This document shows positions 45,159 through 53,547 of a DNA stretch of 62,168 nucleotides, piece after piece. A program made the translations under genes and the position numbers. This DNA comes from Planktothrix serta PCC 8927 (lineage in GTDB: Bacteria; Cyanobacteriota; Cyanobacteriia; Cyanobacteriales; Microcoleaceae). The first letter of the stretch is position 1. The number at the start of each line of letters is the position of its first letter. Below the pieces are notes generated by a model that was not told the origin of the DNA, searched no databases, and saw only the letters and a list, made by a program, of their open reading frames with translations. The stretch lies in assembly GCF_900010725.2 (NCBI RefSeq), contig NZ_LR734879.1, positions 23,807-85,974 of the forward strand. Direction: 5' to 3'.

Positions 45159-45387
45159 AATATTTGCTAACTGTACTTAAAATTAGACTTATTAGCATTA
45201 TTAAGTTGCCCAAAAAAACAACCCCATAACGGGGATGTTGGCGGTGTTTGAGAGGCTGCTTCAAACTGCATAAATATTTTCCGGGTGGTTTCTGTAACAA
45301 TCTTTAAGAAGATAAATAGTCTCAATAAACCGCCCTATCCTGACTTCATTATTCACATCACTATTACAATCGATTATATTCTAAACC

Positions 45388-46902
45388 CTAAGATACATCC
45401 TCATTATTATTCCTATTAGGATCGGAATTAGAAGCAGGACTGGAAATAAATAAATAGGGTAATAAAACCCCAATAATAGTTGCACAAAACGATAATAATG
45501 CTACAATAAAATCAGAGGAAAAACCCAAGCTAGAAATCCAAATCGGTTTGATTTTCCTAACTGGAAATTCTGGATCTAAACCCACTTCGACTTGATTATC
45601 TTTTCCGACAAAACGCACCTGTAACCCCGGAGGAGATTCGGGTTTGATTTCAATCGATCTTAAGCGTTGAATTCCGGGTTGTCCTGAAATCAATAAAAAC
45701 TGATTTTGTTTAATTTCTAAGGATTTATCTGTCATTAAAATTTCTCCAGAAACTATCGTAGAACTGGGAAACTGATCTTGATTATCTCCGAGAATTTCAT
45801 TTTTGGTAAATTTCACCTGTTTAACGTCTAAATTCCCTTGTATCCAGCGTAAAAATTTATTATCTGTTTCGGGAGGAGGAAGGGTAATGATTAAACTTGA
45901 GGGAGAAGTGAGGATGAATTCTCGTTGATCGGATTCGGGAATTAAGGTAAAATCAATCAAGTTGGGATTATCAGGAGTAGACTTAATTCCCAATTCAGGA
46001 ATACTCACCTGTTCTAAACTAATTTTAATCGGTTCTTGACCTAATTTTAATTCCAAATTTGCTAAGGGTTGATAGGTTGATAAATCGGGATTTTGACAAA
46101 CATCAATGGACAAATTACCCTGATTAAATAAATCAGAAGGATTTTCGTTATTAAAATCATCATTTTTGAGAAGATATTGAAGATCATCAGAGGTATTTGG
46201 AACCAATTTTAAACAAAAAGAGAGTTGATTGAGTTGAGAATTATAGTTAAAAGATTGGACGTTGACCGGAAGAATATTTTGAGTTTTTTCGGGTTTAAAC
46301 GGAATCAATTTTAATTGAGTTAATTCAATAGAACTCGGTTGATTTTTATTGACCGGAGAAATCACTAAGCGACTATGGGGACGATCTAAATTTAACGTAA
46401 TTTTTTGTTTTTGGTTGAATTTAGGTTCGGTTTTGCTGGTAAATTTCCCGCGTAACGTTAGGGTTTGTTGTCCGGTTAAATCAAAGGTTTTTAATCCTAA
46501 AATCGGGTTGATTAATCGTTGATGACCCTGAGAATTAACAATAAAACTCAATTCCTCAACTATAAAATTTCCTTCAAAGACATATTTTCCAAACGGATAA
46601 AAAATTGAACCTAGAATTACAGAAGCTAACGTTAGGAAAATTAAAGCCACAAATTTTTCCCGTTTTCTGAGGATATTTTTATAAAAACTCAACAAAAATC
46701 TTTTTGATAATTTCCATAGACTTGACAATATTTCCCGGAAACTATTAATTAAAAAACCCATTCTTTGAGAAATATCGGTAAAAATTCTGACAGTGATTTT
46801 TCTTAATTCTTTAACAGCATTTACAAAAAAACCAATAATATTTAATCCTGCTCTTTTAATATTCTGTTTAAATTTCCGACTAAAAATAGCTAATTTTTGC
46901 AT
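45388..46902 (-). CDS. Two-helix membrane protein with large external beta-rich domain, unknown
   Basis: 504 residues from the ATG at 46902, which overlaps the upstream stop as TAATG (coupled translation). A very basic amphipathic N-terminus (~1-85) precedes a membrane helix (~88-108, FVALIFLTLASVILGSIFYPFG). A ~360-residue beta-rich region follows with alternating hydrophobic strands, then a second helix (FIVALLSFCATIIGVLLPYLFI) and a short Asn-rich tail. The big middle domain should face the periplasm. No family recognised. It is co-expressed with the secreted protein encoded upstream. Confidence 0.7.
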   Translation of the reverse strand: MQKLAIFSRKFKQNIKRAGLNIIGFFVNAVKELRKITVRIFTDISQRMGFLINSFREILSSLWKLSKRFLLSFYKNILRKREKFVALIFLTLASVILGSIFYPFGKYVFEGNFIVEELSFIVNSQGHQRLINPILGLKTFDLTGQQTLTLRGKFTSKTEPKFNQKQKITLNLDRPHSRLVISPVNKNQPSSIELTQLKLIPFKPEKTQNILPVNVQSFNYNSQLNQLSFCLKLVPNTSDDLQYLLKNDDFNNENPSDLFNQGNLSIDVCQNPDLSTYQPLANLELKLGQEPIKISLEQVSIPELGIKSTPDNPNLIDFTLIPESDQREFILTSPSSLIITLPPPETDNKFLRWIQGNLDVKQVKFTKNEILGDNQDQFPSSTIVSGEILMTDKSLEIKQNQFLLISGQPGIQRLRSIEIKPESPPGLQVRFVGKDNQVEVGLDPEFPVRKIKPIWISSLGFSSDFIVALLSFCATIIGVLLPYLFISSPASNSDPNRNNNEDVS

Positions 46903-47603
46903 TATTTTAACCAATTATTATGATGTTCAAAATAATAACTATAAGCACGAGTTTCCTTTTCTCTTTTTGCATTAACATATAACTCATAACGCCCATTTTC
47001 AGGCGCGTTTGCCGCTTTCCAAGTATAAGTAATTTCGCCTTGAATGGGGTTAGGACGAGGACTTGGGCTACCGGGAATCACCTTTCCATTCCGTCGCACT
47101 TCTAAGTTAGTTAATATAACTCGTTCTGGGGAATAAATCACAAATTCATATTGAGGGGAAGGATTTCCTAAAATCACCGGATAATAAATTCTTTCTGATT
47201 GTTGAGTAATATAAGCTAAAGCCCTAAGTTTATTCGGGGGAATTTTAGCCTTTTGCAGAATAGCCGTAGGTAAATTAAAAATAAAGTTAGAGGTATTTCT
47301 GACTAAATTAATTTCATCTAAGCGATAATTTCTAAAATAGGATTGAATCACCAGATTAGGAGTGCTATTATTAGGAGCCGGAATTTTTACTGTTAATGTA
47401 TTGGGATAACTATTCAGATTCCGAGAAACTAAAGAGGTCAGCCGAAACGATAATGAAACATCCTGACCATCTTTTAGACCTTCACAACGGTTTTTATCCC
47501 GGCGAATATAGGCGAGGGAGTCAGGATGTCCGTTTTGGCAAGCGATCGCACTCAAAGGCGTTATACTCAGAATAGTTAAGGTTAAAAAGGCAATTTTACG
47601 CAT
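46902..47603 (-). CDS. Secreted protein of unknown function, operon partner
   Basis: 233 residues from the second of two adjacent ATGs (47603; the first is 47606). A clear signal peptide (MRKIAFLTLTILSITPLSAIA) is followed by CQNGHPDSLAYIRRDKNRCEG with two cysteines, and a beta-rich mature domain with a late Ig-like strand pattern (GRYELYVNAKREKETRAYSYYF). No family recognised. It is translationally coupled to the two-helix membrane protein downstream. The two may form an envelope complex, which is inference from operon structure. Confidence 0.7.
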   Translation of the reverse strand: MRKIAFLTLTILSITPLSAIACQNGHPDSLAYIRRDKNRCEGLKDGQDVSLSFRLTSLVSRNLNSYPNTLTVKIPAPNNSTPNLVIQSYFRNYRLDEINLVRNTSNFIFNLPTAILQKAKIPPNKLRALAYITQQSERIYYPVILGNPSPQYEFVIYSPERVILTNLEVRRNGKVIPGSPSPRPNPIQGEITYTWKAANAPENGRYELYVNAKREKETRAYSYYFEHHNNWLK

Positions 47604-47692
47604 CATTTTTTTAGTTGGAAATTAAAATAATAATAACAGGTTTTTACTCGCTTTTACCGTCCTTTCTGTAGGGCGAGGCGTGTCCAAAGTCC

Positions 47693-48099
47693 GTTAACTT
47701 AATGCCAAAAGCCTGGAAATAAATTTCAGGCTCAAAGCTCAAACCCGTTAAAACGGGTTAATGAAAAATGATCTTAGTCATCTTTAGATAACTTCAGCTT
47801 TCAGCCCGAACTTTAGTTCAGGGTATTATGACCAAAAGCCTGGAAATAAATTTCAGGCTCAAAGCCCAAACCCGTTAAAACGGGTTAATGAAAAATGATC
47901 TTAGTCATCTTTAGATGACTTCAGCTTTCAGCCCGAACTTTAGTTCAGGGTATTATGACCAAAAGCCTGGAAATAAATTTCAGGCTCAAAGCCCAAACCC
48001 GTTAAAACGGGTTAAGAAAAACAGGTATTTAGTTATCTTTAGATAACTTCAGCTTTCAGCCCGAACTTTAGTTCAGGGCATTATGACTTAAGTTAACAC
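47693..48099. repeat. Tandem array of three 127-bp hairpin-tetrad repeats
   Basis: Three copies with a 127-bp period (AGCCTGG at 47710, 47837 and 47964). Each holds four palindromes in fixed order: GCCTGGAAATAAATTTCAGGC, AACCCGTTAAAACGGGTT, GTCATCTTTAGATGAC (or TTATCTTTAGATAA) and GCCCGAACTTTAGTTCAGGGC. The array is bounded by GTTAACTT (47693) and AAGTTAAC (48090-48097) as inverted ends. It fills the space between the operon ending upstream and the TPR-protease gene. No gene inside. Confidence 0.85.
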
Positions 48100-48119
48100 G
48101 AATAGGGAGCGCCGCCTCC

Positions 48120-50117
48120 CTACGGATTTATCCCCCATTTGATTAACTGTTGTTGGACTAAATCAATCGGATAAGCAATACCAAACCCGCCAGTGGTGAA
48201 AACTTGATCAGGAACAGCAGGGGTAGGGGTGTTAGGATCAGTAGCAATATCCTCATCTGCAACCCTAACCATAATCCCAATCACCTCTTTTGTGGTTTCG
48301 TTAATCACAGGGCCACCGGAATTACCCGTAGCAACCACCGCACTAACAGTCACTTTATTAATACTATAATTCGTCACTTCTCCCCCAGAAGAATTCCAAG
48401 GGTCAGCATTAATCGGATGACCAATCACAATAACTTTAGTATTGCGACTGACTCGACCTGTACCCATTTTCAACGGTCGAATATCATCAGGAATTCCCGT
48501 GATTTTCAAAACCGCTAAATCCAGTTTTTCGTCATTACTAATTTGTTCAACCGTCGCCGGAAAACGGGCGCGTCGGGTTGCTTCAATTTCGCTGAAAAAC
48601 TCAATTTCAATCTTGGGACTGGGTTGGCGCTGTTGGTTAGCAATGACATGGCGGTTAGTCATCACCCAAATGGTATTTCCCTCCCGTTTCACCACCCAAC
48701 CCGTCCCCCTTGTCGGCCCCCGTGTCCCTGGAATATCATTAGCAATAATCAATACCGTAGCGCGTAACTCATCCCGCAGGGGTTCCTGTTGTAAAGTGGG
48801 AACAAAGGCTAAATCACTCGCAGGCGGCGGGACATATTGGGGAGACTGTTGGGCCAGGAGTCGTTGGGCTTCTTTTAAGTTATTCTGGGCGGTGACATAA
48901 TTGCCGTCAAGGGCAATAGATTTTTGATACTCGGCAATGGCTTCTGGCAGTTTCCCTTGTTGTTGTAGAGCATTGCCTAAATTATTATGGGCTAAGGTAT
49001 GGGCACTGGCAGGAATTCCTTTTTCATCGGGTAAACTTAAAGCTATCGTGAAATTATTAATGGCTTCTTCTAGTTTCCCTTGGTCAGAAAGCGCAAGGCC
49101 CAGATTGTTGTAAGCATAGGCAGATTTGGGATCGAGTTGAATCACTTGGCGGAAATTAGTAATCGCTTCTTCTAGTTTCCCTTGGTCAGAAAGCACAATG
49201 CCCAAATTGTTGTAAGCAATGGCAAATTTGGGGTCGAGTTGAATCGCTTTTTGGTAATTAGTAATCGCTTCTTCTACTTTCCCTTGGTCTTTAAGCGCGT
49301 TGCCTAGACCGTTGTAAGCATAGGTATCTTTGGGGTCGAGTTGAATCGCTTTTTGGTAATTAGTAATCGCTTCTTCTAGTTTCCCTTGGTCATAAAGCGC
49401 AACGCCCAGATTGTAGTAAGCAATGGCAGATTTGGGGTCGAGTTGAATCGCTTTTTGGTAATTAGTAATCGCTTCTTCTAGTTTCCCTTGGTCATAAAGC
49501 GCAATACCCAGATTGTAGTAAGCAATGGCAGATTTGGGGTCGAGTTGAATCTCTTTTTGGTAATTAGTAATCGCTTCTTCTACTTTCCCTTGGTCTTTAA
49601 GCGCAATACCCAGATTGGTGTAAGCATAGGCAAATTTGGGGTCGAGTTGAATCGCTTTTTGGTAATTAGTAATCGCTTCCTCTACTTTCCCTTGGTCAGA
49701 AAGCGCAATACCCAGATTGTAGTAAGGAATGGCAGATTTGGGGTCGAGTTGAATCGCTTTTTGGTAATTAGTAATCGCTGCTTCTAGTTTCCCTTGGTCT
49801 TTAAGCGCAAGGCCCATACCGTTGTAAGCATTGGGATATTTGGGGTCGAGTTGAATCGCTTTTTGGTAATAAGTAATCGCTTCTTCTAGTTTCCCTTGCT
49901 TTCTAAGCGCATTGCCCATACCGTTGTAAGCATTGGCATCTTGGGGATTTATTCTAATAACTTGACGAAAGATAGTTTCTGCTTGGGAATAGTTTCCTGC
50001 GGCTTGTGCTGCGTTACCTTTTTCAAATAATTCCTCACCATTCGGCGCCAAAGCAACAGGTGTGTAACTCAACACAGAAAAAATCAGAACCAGAGGAAGC
50101 AATTTCGACTTTCGCAC
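48120..50117 (-). CDS. TPR repeat protein with C-terminal trypsin-like protease
   Basis: 665 residues. A signal peptide (MRKSKLLPLVLIFSVLSYTPVALA) precedes eleven tetratricopeptide repeats (~27-410), units 2-9 being almost identical (DQGKLEEAITNYQKAIQLDPK). A S1/HtrA-like serine protease (~445-660) carries the full triad: His in TNRHVIA, Asp in KLDLAVLKI, Ser in GNSGGPV. The protein should act in the periplasm or outside the cell, the TPRs recruiting protein partners. The near-identical 102-bp DNA repeats invite copy-number change. An open frame on the opposite strand through this gene is a repeat shadow. Confidence 0.85.
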   Translation of the reverse strand: MRKSKLLPLVLIFSVLSYTPVALAPNGEELFEKGNAAQAAGNYSQAETIFRQVIRINPQDANAYNGMGNALRKQGKLEEAITYYQKAIQLDPKYPNAYNGMGLALKDQGKLEAAITNYQKAIQLDPKSAIPYYNLGIALSDQGKVEEAITNYQKAIQLDPKFAYAYTNLGIALKDQGKVEEAITNYQKEIQLDPKSAIAYYNLGIALYDQGKLEEAITNYQKAIQLDPKSAIAYYNLGVALYDQGKLEEAITNYQKAIQLDPKDTYAYNGLGNALKDQGKVEEAITNYQKAIQLDPKFAIAYNNLGIVLSDQGKLEEAITNFRQVIQLDPKSAYAYNNLGLALSDQGKLEEAINNFTIALSLPDEKGIPASAHTLAHNNLGNALQQQGKLPEAIAEYQKSIALDGNYVTAQNNLKEAQRLLAQQSPQYVPPPASDLAFVPTLQQEPLRDELRATVLIIANDIPGTRGPTRGTGWVVKREGNTIWVMTNRHVIANQQRQPSPKIEIEFFSEIEATRRARFPATVEQISNDEKLDLAVLKITGIPDDIRPLKMGTGRVSRNTKVIVIGHPINADPWNSSGGEVTNYSINKVTVSAVVATGNSGGPVINETTKEVIGIMVRVADEDIATDPNTPTPAVPDQVFTTGGFGIAYPIDLVQQQLIKWGINP

Positions 50118-50296
50118 GTTTCACCCCCGTAGGGTGCGTAAGCCCAGCGCACGCACCAAAATAAATAGACTCCTATCGTTATAGTTTAGCGTAGCTGTTA
50201 GCAGACGGGGGTATAAACTAACAGATAAGCGATATTAAAGTCAGGATAGGTTTAGGGGGTTCTGAGATAGGTGTTATCGGTTGACTCAAACCATCG

Positions 50297-50628
50297 GTGT
50301 CAACTTAAGTTGCCTGCGCCCGGAAATAAATTTCGGGCTAAAAGCTCAAACCCGTTAAAACGGGTTAAGAAAGACAGGTATTTAGTTATCTTTAGATAAC
50401 TTCAGCTTTCAGCCCGAACTTTAGTTCAGGGCTAACGTGGATTAAGTTGACACTTTGGACTCAAACCATCAGTGTCAACAATCGCGCCAAAAGCCCGGAA
50501 ATAAATTTCGGGCTAAAAGCTCAAACCCGTTAAAACGGGTTAAGAAAAAGAAGCTGTGAGTCATCTTTAGATGCCGATCGCTCTTAGCCCGAACTTGAGT
50601 TCAGGGCTAACGTGGATTAAGTTGACAT
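50297..50628. repeat. Two 157-bp hairpin-tetrad elements with terminal inverted repeats
   Basis: 50297-50453 and 50472-50628 are both 157 bp. They begin GTGTCAAC and end GTTGACAC/GTTGACAT. Inside are the same four palindromes as in the 47693 array (GCCCGGAAATAAATTTCGGGC, AACCCGTTAAAACGGGTT, a TCATCTTTAGATG-type stem, GCCCGAACTT..AGTTCAGGGC). Both are preceded by ACTCAAACCATC. A GTAGGGTGCGT palindrome also lies at about 50130-50158. No gene is seen between 50118 and 50727. Confidence 0.85.
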
Positions 50629-50727
50629 TAATGAACTCGAACCCGTCCCGACGGGATTGATGAAAATTTATTGTTAAAATCAGATAAACTGTAAATAGGT
50701 ATACTTTATGAATTCATTATTAATATT

Positions 50728-51126
50728 GTGTCTGCTCAATCAACAACCTTCAACGCTCAAGAACTCGCTAGTTTAGACGATCAGCTTTCTAATCGTTTTA
50801 TTCATCTTGATCCGTCGGGATATTTTATTATTTATATTGATAAAGAAGCCCGGTTAATCTGTGCCGAACATTATACCAATGCTATTAATGAAAAAGGATT
50901 AGCCGTTGATCCTGAAACCGGAGAACCTTTTCCTTGTACCGGGAGTTTGAAGCGAACACCCACAACGGTTTTTAAAGGAAGAACAGCTAAAGAATTAGGG
51001 ATTAAAATTACTGAAGAAACTCAACCCTGTCCGATTAGTTGTTTAGATCATGCGTTGTATTTAGGACGGGAATTTGTGAAGGCTGAAATTGCTTTAACCA
51101 CAGGACAACCGTATATTCAAGACTAA
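50728..51126 (+). CDS. DUF4346-domain protein
   Basis: 132 residues from a GTG start (SAQSTTFNAQELASLDDQLS). Conserved stretches HLDPSGYFIIYIDKEARLICAEHYTN, TGEPFPCTGSLKRTPTTVFKGRTAKELGIKI and SCLDHALYLGREFVKAEIAL match DUF4346, a small cyanobacterial family. Function is unknown. The first Met could also lie elsewhere, but no other in-frame ATG precedes the domain. It converges with psb30, the stops lying 170 bp apart across a repeat pair. Confidence 0.75.
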   Translation: MSAQSTTFNAQELASLDDQLSNRFIHLDPSGYFIIYIDKEARLICAEHYTNAINEKGLAVDPETGEPFPCTGSLKRTPTTVFKGRTAKELGIKITEETQPCPISCLDHALYLGREFVKAEIALTTGQPYIQD

Positions 51127-51132
51127 TAGAGT

Positions 51133-51288
51133 TAGAAACCGGGTTTCTGACCCAGATTTTGCTGATGAAATCCAGATTTTTGTTGAGAAACCCGGTTTCT
51201 GGTAAGTCCTGAGAAACCGGGTTTCTGACCCAGATTTTGCTGATGAAATCCAGATTTTTGTTGAAAAACCCGGTTTCTGGTAAGTCCT
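51133..51288. repeat. 78-bp direct repeat, two copies
   Basis: Two copies (51133-51210 and 51211-51288) differ at only a few positions. Each carries AGAAACCGGGTTTCT near its start and AGAAACCCGGTTTCT near its end, separated by an A/T-rich stretch containing gattttgctgatgaaatc. They lie between convergent genes, so either strand's transcript would fold here and might end. Confidence 0.85.
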
Positions 51289-51295
51289 GATGTCT

Positions 51296-51427
51296 CTACA
51301 GATCGCCCCCGCGAAAAGCCAGTAATACGATGACTACGGGGCCAGCAATAACAATCAGACCCAACATTGTAAGCTGTGCAATTAGCTCAAAGTTGATGTT
51401 GCCCAAAAAACTTGTAATTGCGTCCAT
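51296..51427 (-). CDS. psb30: Photosystem II protein Psb30 (Ycf12)
   Basis: 43 residues, too short for usual gene calls. The product [19 protein letters not shown] continues into one membrane helix ([19 protein letters not shown]) and the basic/acidic ending RGGDL. The [11 protein letters not shown]-x-L-x-x-IVIAGP pattern is that of Psb30/Ycf12, a one-helix peripheral subunit of photosystem II next to PsbJ/cytochrome b559. GGGAGGAAC lies directly before the ATG. The gene stands alone. Confidence 0.85.
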   Translation of the reverse strand: MDAITSFLGNINFELIAQLTMLGLIVIAGPVVIVLLAFRGGDL

Positions 51428-51517
51428 TGTTCCTCCCTATTTGACCCAGTAATATATTGAGCGTTTTTAATAAAAACCAACTTTTGATTTTATCAGGTGA
51501 TCGCACCATCATTTTAT

Positions 51518-51800
51518 TGACACTCCCGGTGCCTAAAGCCGTGGGGATTCTTGGTTCAACGAAACCACTTAATCAAAGTGCCTTGCAGTGCTTCAACCAG
51601 AGGTGGGATTCTCCCCAAGCGTAAATTCGGGTATGCCCTACCCTATTCGCATGACTGCGAGTTCTTTTTTGACTTGAAACAAATTTGTTTCAAAAACTGG
51701 TTGCCTAGCTCCCATGAATCTTTTACCCACTGCTGGGGGAAACTAGAACTGTGCAGCAGAACCGCATAGATTCAATTGTCAAGGTTCAGTGTTCTGCCGT
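51518..51800 (-). mobile_element. IS200/IS605-type end with probable omegaRNA-like region, tnpB lost
   Basis: On the minus strand the sequence ends with a hairpin (CCCCACGGCTTTAGGCACCGGG) followed by AGTGTCAA. This is the right-end layout of IS608-like single-strand transposons, cut after TCAA. The ~280 nt before it form a structured non-coding region (GCTTGGGGAGAATCCC, GGTTGAAGCACTGCAAGGC, AAGTGGTTTCGTTGAACC) like that between tnpB and the right end, where TnpB guide RNAs are made. No transposase or TnpB frame remains. A second hairpin (AAAGCCGTCC ... GGACGGGGTTTTAAACCC, about 51892-51957) lies on the far side. From memory of such ends; not verified. Confidence 0.45.
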
Positions 51801-52059
51801 TAAGCAACTAGGTTTTTAGACAGGTTGTTTACCTTTTCCTGTTACTGGAAATAGTACCAGGATCAGATGTCAATAGACAACCCACCAATATAAAGCCGTC
51901 CTCCGCTATCGCTAAAGGGCTTGCCCTGAGCTTGTCGAAGGGACGGGGTTTTAAACCCAATTTTTCGATAATTTTAATAAAACGCAATACAACTCAACCC
52001 AGTCAAACCGAATCACAAGCTACCATAAGGGAACAGAACTCAACTCCCCTGTGTTTGCT

Positions 52060-52863
52060 ATGGTTACGGCTGCTAATCTTTCTTCTCCTCCGACTCAGGA
52101 TGAACTACCCTACTCCGATGGAGTTCCGATGGAAAGCCAACGTCACGTCCAGCAGATGACCCTGTTAATTCTGACCCTGCAACCTTGGTTAAACGCCCGA
52201 ACAGATGGCTATGCAGGGGGTAATATGTTTGTGTATTTTAGTTTAGAACAACTAAAAAATCGGGATTTTCGCGGGCCAGATTTCTTTGCGGTGGTGGGTG
52301 TTCCCAAGGGAGAACGTAAAAGTTGGGTAGTTTGGGAGGAAGGAAAAGCCCCCGATGTGGTCATAGAATTGTTATCAGAAAGTACGGCAAATACCGATAA
52401 AACGGATAAAAAATTAATCTATCAAAATCAATTACGAGTTTCTGAATATTTCTGGTATGATCCCTTTAACCCTGATGATTGGGCGGGTTTCTTTCTGCAA
52501 CAAGGTGTTTATCAACCGTTAATTCTGAACGATAATCAGCAATTTATTAGTCAATCTTTGGGATTAGCATTAGTGCGTTGGTCAGGAATTTATCAAGGGA
52601 CTGAAGCGGTTTGGTTACGTTGGGCGACGTTAGACGGGGAATTATTACCTTTAGGAGAAGAAATCGCCGAACAAGAGCGTCAAAATGCCAAACAAGAACG
52701 TCAAAATGCAGAACAACAACGTCAACGGGCTGAACAAGAACGTCAACGGGCTGAACAAGCGGAATCTCAACTGCGTCAAGTTGCTTTTAATTTATTACAA
52801 AATGGGATGAGTATTGATCAAGTTGTACAAATCACGGGATTATCTTCAGAACAACTGCAATAA
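52060..52863 (+). CDS. Uma2 family (DUF820) protein with coiled-coil tail
   Basis: 267 residues from the ATG at 52060 (a start at 52051 is also possible). Nuclease-fold landmarks are GGNMFVYFSLEQLKNRDFRGPDFFAV (first Asp), DVVIELLSESTANTDKTDKKLIYQ (Glu and Lys) and RVSEYFWYDPFNPDDWAGF. The C-terminus has repeated ERQNAEQ/ERQRAEQ heptads (~208-245), then VAFNLLQNGMSIDQVVQITGLSSEQL, the tail often found at the end of cyanobacterial Uma2 proteins. Function unknown; the family is expanded in cyanobacteria. Confidence 0.8.
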   Translation: MVTAANLSSPPTQDELPYSDGVPMESQRHVQQMTLLILTLQPWLNARTDGYAGGNMFVYFSLEQLKNRDFRGPDFFAVVGVPKGERKSWVVWEEGKAPDVVIELLSESTANTDKTDKKLIYQNQLRVSEYFWYDPFNPDDWAGFFLQQGVYQPLILNDNQQFISQSLGLALVRWSGIYQGTEAVWLRWATLDGELLPLGEEIAEQERQNAKQERQNAEQQRQRAEQERQRAEQAESQLRQVAFNLLQNGMSIDQVVQITGLSSEQLQ

Positions 52864-52914
52864 AAATCATTCATCTTGATAAGGAGTTGCTACAGTTAAC
52901 GGATTAACTTGACA

Positions 52915-52937
52915 TTGATATCAAAATATGATATCAA
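52915..52937. promoter_or_regulatory. Perfect inverted repeat, candidate operator for the HicB-like gene
   Basis: TTGATATCA-AAATA-TGATATCAA, two perfect 9-bp arms, lies 105 bp before the HicB-like start. HicB antitoxins usually repress their own promoter through a palindrome, so this is a plausible operator; it is otherwise unexplained. Confidence 0.5.
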
Positions 52938-53042
52938 CAAAAGAGAGACATCAAGTTGGGGTGATCATGCAGGCGATTCCTCTTTAAAGATTTTCCAAAA
53001 AGTGTTATTGTGCCGTTTCGTCATTCGAGAACTGAGGCAACT

Positions 53043-53381
53043 ATGCTAAGTTATAAAGGTTATACTGCTCAAATTGAAGTAGATGCAGAAAAAGCAATTC
53101 TTTTTGGTCACGTTTTGGATATTAAAGATGTGATTACCTTTCAGGGTAAAACTGTGGAAGAAGCTCGTCAGGCATTCCACGACTCTGTTGATGATTATTT
53201 AGACTTTTGTGAAGAGTTAGGGGAAAAACCAGATAAACCTTTCTCTGGTAAACTGCCATTTCGGACAACACCTGAATGTCACCGTCAAATTTTTTTAGCT
53301 GCTACTAAAGCAGGTAAAAGCATTAATGCTTGGATGGAAGAAGTCTTAGCAGATGCCGCTAATCGTGCTTTCGGGAATTGA
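53043..53381 (+). CDS. HicB-family antitoxin, orphan
   Basis: 112 residues from the ATG at 53043 (frame open to 53010). The degraded RNase-H-like HicB core is clear: LSYKGYTAQIEVDAEKAILFGHVLDIKDVITFQGKTVEEARQAFHDSVDDYLDFCEELG. A C-terminal RHH-like DNA-binding part (CHRQIFLAATKAGKSINAWMEEVLADAA) follows. HicB normally neutralises HicA, encoded just upstream. No HicA frame is present in the 180 bp before it, so it is an orphan antitoxin or regulator. Confidence 0.8.
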   Translation: MLSYKGYTAQIEVDAEKAILFGHVLDIKDVITFQGKTVEEARQAFHDSVDDYLDFCEELGEKPDKPFSGKLPFRTTPECHRQIFLAATKAGKSINAWMEEVLADAANRAFGN

Positions 53382-53547
53382 CATCAACTAGAGGAGAAAA
53401 CCAAATATGGCTATCATGTTTCTCTCCCTTACCCTAAATTATTACGGACGCGAAAGAGTTGAGCCCTGAAGGACTCACTACAATTTGTGCAAATTAACGT
53501 TAAGATCAAATACGAATAAATTATTGAGAATCGCTCAGGATACTGCT

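Noticed and set aside
47693-48099. Possible CRISPR array
   Set aside because: The 127-bp units repeat along their full length with no unique spacers; each holds four palindromes.
49488-49787. Open frame on the plus strand with repeated residues, antisense to the TPR-protease gene
   Set aside because: Its periodicity mirrors the 102-bp TPR repeats on the other strand; no ribosome site or family similarity.
51133-51288. Possible CRISPR or tandem-repeat gene
   Set aside because: Only two 78-bp copies made of AGAAACCGGGTTTCT palindromes, without spacers or open frame.
51551-51769. 72-codon plus-strand frame in the IS605-like remnant
   Set aside because: Antisense to the structured non-coding region; no protein family.
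52938-53042. Possible HicA remnant just before the HicB-like gene (VPFRHS-like residues)
   Set aside because: Too short, with stops upstream, to separate from chance.
53485-53547. N-terminal extension of ileS
   Set aside because: Begins next to a palindromic repeat and is not family-like; the GTG at 53548 fits homologue starts.
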